7,995 bases of DNA, from positions 1-7,995 of the forward strand of contig JAKDKP010000080.1 of assembly GCA_030453285.1 (NCBI GenBank), written 5' to 3'. Of this stretch, positions 1-6,695 are shown one piece after another. Position 1 is the stretch's first letter. Every line of letters starts with the position of its first letter. The notes under the pieces were generated by a model that was not told the DNA's origin, made no database searches, and saw only the letters and a program-made list of their open reading frames with translations. The DNA is from Propionibacteriales bacterium (GTDB taxonomy: Bacteria > Actinomycetota > Actinomycetes > Propionibacteriales > Propionibacteriaceae). The position numbers and the translations under genes are program-made.

Positions 1-1064
1 TGATCTTCGTCCTGGTGCTGACCGGGTTCCGGACCGCGGTGTTTCGTGCCGTGCCGGCATCCCTGCGGGCAGCGATCAGCGCCGGTATCGGTCTGTTCAT
101 CTGTCTGGTCGGGTTGGTTGATGCCGGCATTGTTCGGCCCGGCAGCCCCCTGGTCAGCTTCGGGGTCAACGGATCGCTGGCGGGCTGGCCGATCTTGGTG
201 TTCGTCTTCGGGCTGCTGCTGTTGATCATCCTGTCCGCGCGCAAGGTGCCCGGGGCGATGTTGATCTCCATCCTGGTCGCCACGGTCGCGGCTCTGGTGA
301 TCGAAGCGGTGGCCAAGGTCGGGCCGTACGCCGCGGAGACCAACGAGAAGGGGTGGATGCTGAACGATCCCAAGATCACCGACGTCGTCGCGGTCCCCGA
401 TCTCGGCCTGATCGGTCGGGTCGACGTGCTGGGCGCGTTCAGTGATCCCAGGCTCGTGATGACCGCGGTGATGCTGGTCTTCGCCCTGCTGCTGGCCGAC
501 TTCTTCGACACCATGGGCACCGTGGTGGCCGTCGGCGCCGAGGGCAATCTGCTGGACAAGAAGGGCAACCCGCCGCACCTCACCCCGATCCTGCTGGTCG
601 ACTCTGCCGCGGCCGCCGCCGGCGGTCTCGGTTCGGTCTCCAGCAACACCGCGTACGTCGAGTCGACCGCAGGTGTGGCCGACGGGGCCCGTACGGGACT
701 GGCGTCGGTGATCACCGGTGCCGGATTCCTGCTCGCCATGTTCTTCGCCCCGTTGGTGAAGGTGGTGCCCTCGGAGGCTGCCGCGCCGGTGCTGGTCTTC
801 GTCGGGTTCCTGATGATCGGGCAGGTCACCAAGATCAACTGGGACGACATCACCGAGGCTCTGCCGGCCTTCCTGTGCATGGCGCTGATGCCGTTCGCGT
901 ACTCGATCACCGTCGGCATCGGTGTCGGCTTCATCACCCACGTCGTGCTGCAGGTCGCCAAGGGCAACGCGCGCAAGGTGCACCCCCTGCTGTGGGTCGT
1001 CTTCGTCGCCTTCGTCGTCTACTTCGTCCAGGGGCCGATCCTGGATCTCGTCACCGGCGGCTGA
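1..1064 (+). CDS. AzgA-type NCS2 purine (adenine/guanine/hypoxanthine) permease, 5' end missing
   Basis: This is an inner-membrane nucleobase:cation symporter of the NCS2 family, AzgA subgroup, which imports adenine, guanine or hypoxanthine. The frame is open from base 3 to the TGA at 1062-1064, giving about 353 residues. Full AzgA proteins are roughly 430-480 residues, so about 100 N-terminal residues lie outside the window, and the GTG at 15 is an internal valine rather than a start. Visible family marks are the opening LTGFR followed by an AGIGLFICLVGL helix, the DFFDTMGT motif (about 498-521), and the SSNTAYVESTAGVADGARTG stretch (about 640-700), which matches the second conserved NCS2 substrate-site helix in AzgA. 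Several hydrophobic helices follow to the C-terminus. The stop lies only 9 bases before the -35 of the next gene and no terminator is visible, so read-through into the TetR gene is possible. The family is secure; the exact purine is not readable from sequence. Confidence 0.93.
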   Translation, partial: IFVLVLTGFRTAVFRAVPASLRAAISAGIGLFICLVGLVDAGIVRPGSPLVSFGVNGSLAGWPILVFVFGLLLLIILSARKVPGAMLISILVATVAALVIEAVAKVGPYAAETNEKGWMLNDPKITDVVAVPDLGLIGRVDVLGAFSDPRLVMTAVMLVFALLLADFFDTMGTVVAVGAEGNLLDKKGNPPHLTPILLVDSAAAAAGGLGSVSSNTAYVESTAGVADGARTGLASVITGAGFLLAMFFAPLVKVVPSEAAAPVLVFVGFLMIGQVTKINWDDITEALPAFLCMALMPFAYSITVGIGVGFITHVVLQVAKGNARKVHPLLWVVFVAFVVYFVQGPILDLVTGG

Positions 1065-1073
1065 CCATAGGAC

Positions 1074-1125
1074 TTGCACTCCTGGCATCAAAGTGCAAAC
1101 ATGCACTACATGAACGATAGTGCAA
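1074..1125 (+). promoter_or_regulatory. Promoter and double operator of the first TetR gene
   Basis: Two inverted repeats stand in tandem: TTGCACT (1074-1080), 11 bases, AGTGCAA (1092-1098), then ATGCACT (1101-1107), 11 bases, AGTGCAA (1119-1125). The second copy is offset by exactly 27 bases and matches the first except for its first base. A plausible promoter overlaps them: -35 TTGCAC (1074-1079), 17-base spacer, -10 AAACAT (1097-1102, weak), then 7 bases to ATG 1110, so the mRNA would be leaderless. One operator covers the -35 and spacer and the other covers the start codon, as expected for autorepression by the TetR protein. The repeats are directly visible; the protein bound is inferred. 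Confidence 0.75.
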
Positions 1126-1823
1126 CGGAAGTTCGCGAGATCAAGCCCAGCGGCGTACGGGAGCGCAGGCGGCAGGAGACCTACCGTGCGCTCACGGCGC
1201 AGGCTCGCAAGCTCACCGCTGAGCGAGGGCTGAACGGGTTCACCGTTCAGGAGTTGTGTGCGGCCGTCGGGGTCTCCCGGCGCACCTTCTTCAACTACTT
1301 CGCCACCAAGGAGGACGTGATCCTGGGGGCACGACTGACCGATCCGCTGCAGCCCTTCACGCAGGCCTTCCTGGACTCGGGTCCTGTTGTCGCCGCAGGA
1401 TCGATGGACCAGGTGCCCCTGCAGGACGCTGTGCGCACCCTGATCATCCAGGGGTTCTCCACCATGGGCGTGCCACGGGCCGACATGTACGCGTTCATGG
1501 AGATCATGAAGGCCGAACCAGCACTGATGAAACGGATGATCGAGTCGGCCCGCAGCCGGCAACGCCGGCTGGGTGAGCTGATCGCCGAACGCGAGGGCAC
1601 CTCGGTCGACGATCCCTTAGCCCAGACCGCGTCGGCCCTGGCCTCCCACCTGATGACCTCGGCATTCGAGAGATTCTTCGGCCACCTGGACGGCCGGGAG
1701 GAGTCGCAGCACCAGTCGCTGGACGAGGGCGCCGACACCGAGACGCCGGCTCAGGCACAAGCACGGTTCGCCGACATCGTCACCGACATCTTCGACAACG
1801 CCGCCCGGTTCTTCCGGGCCTGA
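1110..1823 (+). CDS. TetR/AcrR-family transcriptional regulator
   Basis: A 237-residue DNA-binding repressor, most likely controlling itself and the DHA2 exporter that follows 116 bases downstream on the same strand. The N-terminal domain is typical: a basic lead (RERRRQET, residues 17-24), helix 1 with ARKLTAERG, then a helix-turn-helix TVQELCAAVGVSRRTFFNYFATKED at about 45-69, including the family FF/YF-K signature. The rest is a helical ligand-binding domain with no recognisable ligand specificity, ending in an acidic linker and a DIVTDIFDNAARFF helix. I chose ATG 1110 because it lies 7 bases after a -10-like box paired with a -35. No Shine-Dalgarno sequence precedes any candidate start. 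ATG 1101 (three residues longer) is the alternative. The TTG at 1074 is unlikely because it is the -35/operator half-site. A 6-bp stem (1803-1808 with 1814-1819) lies at the end of the gene. Confidence 0.9.
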   Translation: MNDSATEVREIKPSGVRERRRQETYRALTAQARKLTAERGLNGFTVQELCAAVGVSRRTFFNYFATKEDVILGARLTDPLQPFTQAFLDSGPVVAAGSMDQVPLQDAVRTLIIQGFSTMGVPRADMYAFMEIMKAEPALMKRMIESARSRQRRLGELIAEREGTSVDDPLAQTASALASHLMTSAFERFFGHLDGREESQHQSLDEGADTETPAQAQARFADIVTDIFDNAARFFRA

Positions 1824-1848
1824 GCAGGACGCCTGCAACGCAGCGGGC

Positions 1849-3613
<1,765 letters not shown>

Positions 3614-3736
3614 GGGCAACGCCCGATAGAACGCCTGATGGTGGTCGAGCAGGACGCCACCTGGCCCGGCAGCACCAAGCCCACTCGGGAGGCGACGGTC
3701 TTCCGCACCTCCGGCGGGAAGGTCACGCCGCGCTGA
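3614..3736 (+). pseudogene. Possible remnant of a lost gene (VVEQD-containing fragment)
   Basis: Reading on in the exporter's own frame after its stop gives about 40 codons to the next stop at 3734-3736. They contain VVEQDATWPG from ATG 3638 onward. A VVEQD-type strand end occurs near the C-terminus of sugar-isomerase-like TIM-barrel proteins (IolE/xylose isomerase-like group), so this could be the tail of a deleted gene of that kind. The fragment has no Shine-Dalgarno sequence and no promoter I can see, and the resemblance rests on one short motif. It may equally be chance translation of intergenic DNA. Confidence 0.22.
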
Positions 3737-3765
3737 GGTTGCCGGACCTCAAGTCTGCTCTTGAG
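3734..3765. other. Two overlapping, mutually exclusive small stems
   Basis: TGAGGT (3734-3739) can pair with ACCTCA (3746-3751). CTCAAG (3748-3753), which shares four bases with that arm, can instead pair with CTTGAG (3760-3765). Both are 6-bp stems with 6-base loops. The arrangement resembles alternative hairpins, but the stems are short, there is no T-run and no downstream + gene nearby, so it may be chance. Confidence 0.3.
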
Positions 3766-3945
3766 CTGGCCGCCATCTGCCGCGAGATGGCTGCGATCGA
3801 GTGACGGCCAGTGGCCCCGGGCGGACCCTGTTCCACTTCGTCCGACACTGGGCGCGCCGAGCCGTCGCCGCTGTGATTGAGCGCTGGAGCACGCGCCCCA
3901 TCGCCACAGCGAAGCGGCGTCCCGATCCGAGACCGCGTCGCAAAC

Positions 3946-3983
3946 GTCCTGCGCTCATGCACGTCGCGTCCTACGCTCATGCA
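3946..3983. repeat. 16-base direct repeat, 22-base period
   Basis: GTCCTGCGCTCATGCA (3946-3961) and GTCCTACGCTCATGCA (3968-3983) differ at one base. Each copy is also preceded by CGTCGC (3935-3940 ahead of the first, 3962-3967 ahead of the second). The pair lies just beyond the stop codon of the minus-strand PLP enzyme. Two copies are too few for a CRISPR array. A duplication scar or a protein-binding pair (about two helical turns apart) are possible. Confidence 0.6.
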
Positions 3984-3991
3984 AGGGGAGC

Positions 3992-4936
3992 TCAGGGATG
4001 CCGATTCGCGCCGGAGATGATCGTCGCGATCCGATCTCCGTGGACGCGCCGGTGGGCGATGGCTGCGATGCCGGCCGCGCCAGCAGGCTCGGCCAGCAGG
4101 GCGAGATGGGTGGCGATGAGGTCCATGCCTTCGCGCAACTCCTGGTCGTTGACCAGGACGATGTCATCGACGAGGCGGGTGACCCGAGCCAGCGCCTCGG
4201 GGTGTGGACACGGTACGGAGATGCCTTCGGCAAATCCGGACGACGACTCCACCTCGACGGGGCGACCGGCCCGCCAGCTCTCGTACATGGCTGGTGTCGA
4301 GGATGGATTCACTCCGATGATGCGCGTGCGGGGCGCATGTGCCCGCAGCCACAGGGCCAGGCCACAGATCAGACTCCCGTCGCCGACCGGAGCCACGATG
4401 GCGTCGAAGGTGTCGTGACCGATGAGTTCCTCGGCGATCGTGGCCGCTCCTTCGGCCACCGCGGGATCGACCCCATCCACGATGAGATGGGCGCCGGTGG
4501 TGTTGGCATCCTGAACGGCAGCCCGCCGGGCATCGTCGAGGTCACCGTCCGATGCGACCAGGTCCGCGCCGAAGGCGAGCATGCGTGCCCGCTTCACCGG
4601 ATTCAGTTGGAGCGGGGTGTGGATCCGCACCTTGGCGCCGCGGAGGCGGCCGAGGAAGGCGACGGCTTGGCCGAAGTTGCCACTCGAGGAGCACACCACA
4701 GTGCCCCCCGGTGGCAGGTCGCGCAGGGCGAATCCCACTCCGCGTCCCTTGAAGCTTCGTACGGGGTTCAGCGACTCCACCTTCACCGTCACCGGGCAGG
4801 CGAGGGCGGCGCTGAGTCCGTCGTCCTCGTACTGGGGCGTGTCGAGGAAGACATCGGGGATGAAGCGGCGCGCCTGCCTCGCCCGGTCGAGGGAGAGATC
4901 GCTGGGGTGGTTGGACTGATCGTTGACCATGACCAT
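3992..4936 (-). CDS. PLP-dependent lyase, threonine/serine dehydratase group (fold type II)
   Basis: A cytoplasmic PLP enzyme of about 314 residues in the tryptophan-synthase-beta superfamily, whose threonine/serine dehydratase members deaminate hydroxy-amino acids to 2-oxo acids and ammonia. Visible marks are NPVRSFKGRG with the expected Schiff-base lysine K63, the phosphate-loop-associated SSSGNFGQA at 83-91, EGAATIAEEL at 162-171, PVGDGSL at 183-189 where the family usually has a glycine-rich GGGGL loop, and ISGAN near the C-terminus. There is no C-terminal ACT domain, so it resembles short catabolic dehydratases rather than the long biosynthetic IlvA. The homology begins well inside the gene. 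The frame stays open far upstream through the divergent regulator, but that part is a shadow. The start is ATG 4936 or, better matched to a possible leaderless promoter, ATG 4930. It is transcribed away from an Lrp/AsnC regulator, its likely controller. Other lyases or racemases of this fold are possible. Confidence 0.88.
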   Translation of the reverse strand: MVMVNDQSNHPSDLSLDRARQARRFIPDVFLDTPQYEDDGLSAALACPVTVKVESLNPVRSFKGRGVGFALRDLPPGGTVVCSSSGNFGQAVAFLGRLRGAKVRIHTPLQLNPVKRARMLAFGADLVASDGDLDDARRAAVQDANTTGAHLIVDGVDPAVAEGAATIAEELIGHDTFDAIVAPVGDGSLICGLALWLRAHAPRTRIIGVNPSSTPAMYESWRAGRPVEVESSSGFAEGISVPCPHPEALARVTRLVDDIVLVNDQELREGMDLIATHLALLAEPAGAAGIAAIAHRRVHGDRIATIISGANRHP

Positions 4937-4938
4937 GA

Positions 4939-4958
4939 CCGTACGGTGATCCGTACGG
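4939..4958. promoter_or_regulatory. Twin palindrome upstream of the PLP lyase
   Basis: The perfect palindrome CCGTACGG occurs twice (4939-4946 and 4951-4958), separated by TGAT, immediately upstream of the minus-strand start. On the minus strand the near copy contains TACGGT (4943-4938), a usable -10, 7 bases before ATG 4930. This makes the repeat a good candidate operator over the lyase promoter, presumably for the adjacent Lrp-family protein. The repeat is seen; binding is inferred. Confidence 0.6.
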
Positions 4959-4965
4959 GCAACGC

Positions 4966-4999
4966 TTGCAAAGTTTGCGTACCAACGCAAAAATAGTGC
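4966..4999 (+). promoter_or_regulatory. Leaderless promoter and operator of the Lrp/AsnC gene
   Basis: A -35 TTGCAA (4966-4971), a 17-base spacer and a -10 AAAAAT (4989-4994) end 5 bases before GTG 5000, with no Shine-Dalgarno sequence, so the mRNA is probably leaderless. An inverted repeat TTTGCGT (4974-4980), ACCA, ACGCAAA (4985-4991) fills the spacer and reaches into the -10. A protein bound there would block RNA polymerase, which fits the autorepression usual for Lrp/AsnC regulators. Confidence 0.65.
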
Positions 5000-5482
5000 G
5001 TGCCCTCCATCACTCTGCCACTGGACGATCTGGACATCTGCCTGCTGAATGCCCTGCAGGACGACGCGGACCGCCCACTCCACGTTCTGGGCGAGATCGT
5101 CGGCCTGTCCACCAGTGCGGTGCAGCGTCGGGTGCAGAAGTACAAGGCCGCCGGGCTCCTGCGCACCGTTGCTCTCATCGCACCCGAGAAGGCGTCCCGG
5201 ATGGTCCAGGCATTGGTGCTGCTCACGCTGGCGGAGGAGTCGCTCGACCACCACGACCGGCTTTCGGCGCGGCTGGCCAATCATCCCGCCGTCCAGCAGT
5301 GCTTCCTGCTGTCGGGCCGATGGGACTACGCCGTCATCGTGACTGCCGGGTCGGTGCCCCAACTGCGCGACCTGGGCAACCAACTGTTCAAGGCTGACGA
5401 CAACATTCGTCGCTACGACACGATGTTCTTGCTGGATGCGGTGAAGTCGGGTCAGATCGTGCCCGCCGAGCTGCTTGTCTGA
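5000..5482 (+). CDS. Lrp/AsnC-family transcriptional regulator
   Basis: A 160-residue regulator with the standard two-domain layout. The N-terminal winged HTH starts with LDDLDICLLNALQDDADRP and has recognition-helix region VGLSTSAVQRRVQKYKAAG at about 34-52. The C-terminal RAM (amino-acid sensing, oligomerising) domain runs from about residue 68, with a QALVLLTL strand, a CFLLSGRWDYAV segment in place of the common TGxxD(Y) pattern, and a final helix and strand. Members respond to amino acids and often control a divergent gene for metabolism of the same amino acid. Here that neighbour is the PLP lyase, 63 bases away. GTG 5000 is chosen because it sits just after the -10 and the protein then starts right before the HTH domain; the other nearby GTG (4996) is out of frame. 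Confidence 0.93.
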   Translation: MPSITLPLDDLDICLLNALQDDADRPLHVLGEIVGLSTSAVQRRVQKYKAAGLLRTVALIAPEKASRMVQALVLLTLAEESLDHHDRLSARLANHPAVQQCFLLSGRWDYAVIVTAGSVPQLRDLGNQLFKADDNIRRYDTMFLLDAVKSGQIVPAELLV

Positions 5483-5505
5483 ACCTGGCTGTCGACGGGA
5501 CCGAA

Positions 5506-5541
5506 CACGTCAGCGCCGGCCACGTCAGGGCCGGGCACGAG
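5506..5541. repeat. 15-base tandem repeat with hairpin between convergent genes
   Basis: CACGTCAGCGCCGG (5506-5519) and CACGTCAGGGCCGG (5521-5534) are tandem copies with a 15-base period, and a decayed third copy begins with CACGAGTCAGG at 5536 and runs into the TetR stop codon. CCGGCC (5516-5521) can pair with GGCCGG (5529-5534) around a 7-base loop. The 59-base gap separates the Lrp gene (+) from the second TetR gene (-), so this GC-rich stem may act as a two-way terminator, although it lacks a T-run. Confidence 0.5.
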
Positions 5542-6105
5542 TCAGGAGCGGCCACCGGGGTGTCGGGCGGCTGGCGACCCGAGCTCGGACATGCCGCGGG
5601 CCAACTGACCCAGCCCGGGGTGCTCGTCGAGATGGTCGAAGACCTCGGTGGAGGCGAGCACCATCGACAGGAAGCCGGTGGCGAGAAAGTCGCGAGCCTC
5701 GCTGGGGGTGGCACCACACTCCTCGATCAGCAAGGTGATGATCGAGCCGATCACGGCCCGGCACTCGGCGCCGATGGCCGGCACCGACGATGCGGTGGCG
5801 GCGTGCAGGACGAGCAGCATCGCTGGCCGATTCTTCTGCAACAGGGTCAGTACCGCACTGCCGATCCTGGCTGGGTCGAACGGCTTCGAGGCGACGCCCT
5901 GCAAGCCCTCGAGGGTGATCGCACGAGCCTCGGCATGAGCGAGCAGGAAAGCCGATTCCTTGCCATCGAAGACCTGGCTGATTCTCGGTTGGCTGACTCC
6001 GGCGGCGTCGGCGATGTCGTTCATCGTCGTACCGAAGAAGCCCTTGTCAGCGAACGCGGCCACCGCGGCGTCCACATACTTTCGTTCCACAAGATTCTCG
6101 TTCAC
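5542..6105 (-). CDS. TetR/AcrR-family transcriptional regulator (second)
   Basis: A 187-residue repressor if started at GTG 6105. The N-terminal DNA-binding domain is clear: ERKYVDAAVAAFADKGFFG, then HTH TMNDIADAAGVSQPRISQVFDGKESAF at about 27-53, where the usual tyrosine of the YF-K signature is replaced (SQVFDGKE). The C-terminal helical domain (LLQKNRPAMLLVLHAATA and EARDFLATGFLSMVLAST) matches TetR proteins with an MFS or hydrolase partner in general layout only, and the ligand is unknown. It is divergent from the MarR operon (126-base gap) and convergent with the Lrp gene, with no obvious target of its own beside it other than that operon. GTG 6105 is chosen because the homology begins at once after it and a TACGGT box (6117-6112) lies 6 bases upstream. 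The frame extends to ATG 6186, but that lead (RPSRLAWTCPPEPPRC) looks non-coding. Confidence 0.9.
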   Translation of the reverse strand: MNENLVERKYVDAAVAAFADKGFFGTTMNDIADAAGVSQPRISQVFDGKESAFLLAHAEARAITLEGLQGVASKPFDPARIGSAVLTLLQKNRPAMLLVLHAATASSVPAIGAECRAVIGSIITLLIEECGATPSEARDFLATGFLSMVLASTEVFDHLDEHPGLGQLARGMSELGSPAARHPGGRS

Positions 6106-6117
6106 GCCGACACCGTA
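6106..6117 (-). promoter_or_regulatory. Possible leaderless -10 of the second TetR gene
   Basis: TACGGT on the minus strand (6117-6112) lies 6 bases before GTG 6105, the same box and nearly the same spacing as before the PLP lyase start. No convincing -35 was found at 16-18 bases and no Shine-Dalgarno sequence is present, so this is tentative. Confidence 0.35.
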
Positions 6118-6184
6118 GCGGCATCGCGGCGGTTCGGGGGGACAAGTCCAGGCGAGTCTCGATGGTCGGCCGATCTGCGGCCCC

Positions 6185-6231
6185 ATTGCTTAGCAGTTGT
6201 CATTAGCCTTGCTAAGTAATAGTCTGCAGGT
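6185..6231 (+). promoter_or_regulatory. Leaderless promoter and long inverted repeat before the MarR gene
   Basis: -35 TTGTCA (6197-6202, one mismatch to TTGACA), an exact 17-base spacer and -10 TAGTCT (6220-6225) end 6 bases before GTG 6232. An imperfect inverted repeat brackets the -35: ATTGCTTAGCA (6185-6195), 14 bases, TGCTAAGTAAT (6210-6220), matching at 10 of 11 positions. It reaches the first base of the -10. This AT-richer island within high-GC DNA is a strong candidate operator, for the MarR protein itself or for the divergent TetR protein. Confidence 0.75.
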
Positions 6232-6695
6232 GTGCCTGTTGATCACTCCTCGTCGCCTCGACCAGCACCCGACATCCGTTCCACCGCCGGACTGGCGGCC
6301 GCGCTGCGTCCGATCATCGGCCGTCTGGGCCGCCGCCTGCGCCAGATGCGGGACCAGCACAACGACCTGGGGATGAACCAGGTCTCCGCGCTGAGCGTGC
6401 TGACGAAGGGCGATCTGCCGATCGGTGCGCTGGCCGATCGGGAGCGGATGCAGCCTCCCTCGATGACCCGGATCGTCAACGCCCTCGAGGAACTCGGCCA
6501 CGTCTCCGCCGACCGGGTGAGGACGATCGTCGCCGGTCCGTGGTCAGTCTGACCGAGTCCGGCCGAGCCGTCGTGCTTGCCGATCGCCGCCGCCGCGATG
6601 CCTGGTTGGCTCTCCGCCTGGCCGAGCTGACTGCACAGGAGCGCGAGGTCCTGCGTCAGGCCGTACCGATCCTGGAGAAGGTGAACCACGCATGA
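6232..6695 (+). pseudogene. MarR-family transcriptional regulator, frameshifted
   Basis: The first frame (GTG 6232) gives a normal MarR N-terminus and winged HTH: LRPIIGRLGRRLRQMRD, MNQVSALSVL, then LADRERMQPPSMTRIVNALEELGHVS as recognition helix and start of the wing. After about codon 96 it turns into unrelated residues and stops at 6550-6552. The missing half is present in the frame one base back: DDRRRSVVSLTESGRAVV from 6522, then the dimerisation helix ending EKVNHA with stop TGA 6693-6695. Joining them restores a protein of about 154 residues, the usual MarR size. The shift maps to about 6515-6522 (GTGAGGACG) and fits a one-base deletion. No slippery heptamer is visible there. It could be a true mutation, leaving the exporter unrepressed, or a sequencing error. 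The downstream frame keeps the ATGA overlap with the exporter, so the two formed one coupled operon. Confidence 0.85.

Larger units (their letters stand above)
3614..3991. other. 378-base stretch without a convincing gene
   Basis: This gap lies between the DHA2 exporter (stop at 3613, +) and the PLP enzyme (stop at 3992, -), so the flanking genes converge on it. Open frames here are short, lack ribosome sites and have compositions rich in R, A and P, as expected for non-coding high-GC DNA. It holds the possible remnant at 3614-3736, overlapping small hairpins at 3734-3765 and a 22-base direct repeat at 3946-3983. No terminator with a T-run, tRNA or mobile-element end was seen. Confidence 0.6.

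Noticed and set aside
3946..3983. CRISPR array
   Set aside because: Only two repeat units with a 6-base spacer, and no cas gene in the window.
3801..4418. 205-codon + frame across the gene-free gap
   Set aside because: Most of it is antisense to the lyase, and the non-overlapping part has no recognisable domain.
3998..4996. 332-codon open frame on + opposite the PLP lyase
   Set aside because: No family motif, and composition typical of the antisense of a real gene; the minus strand carries a complete PLP enzyme.
4937..5383. Long N-terminal extension of the PLP lyase frame on the minus strand
   Set aside because: It is antisense to the clear Lrp/AsnC gene, and the lyase homology begins only after 4936; this is a high-GC shadow frame.
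6510..6530. Programmed -1 frameshift in marR
   Set aside because: No X-XXY-YYZ slippery sequence or clear downstream structure at the switch; a simple one-base deletion or sequence error is more likely.
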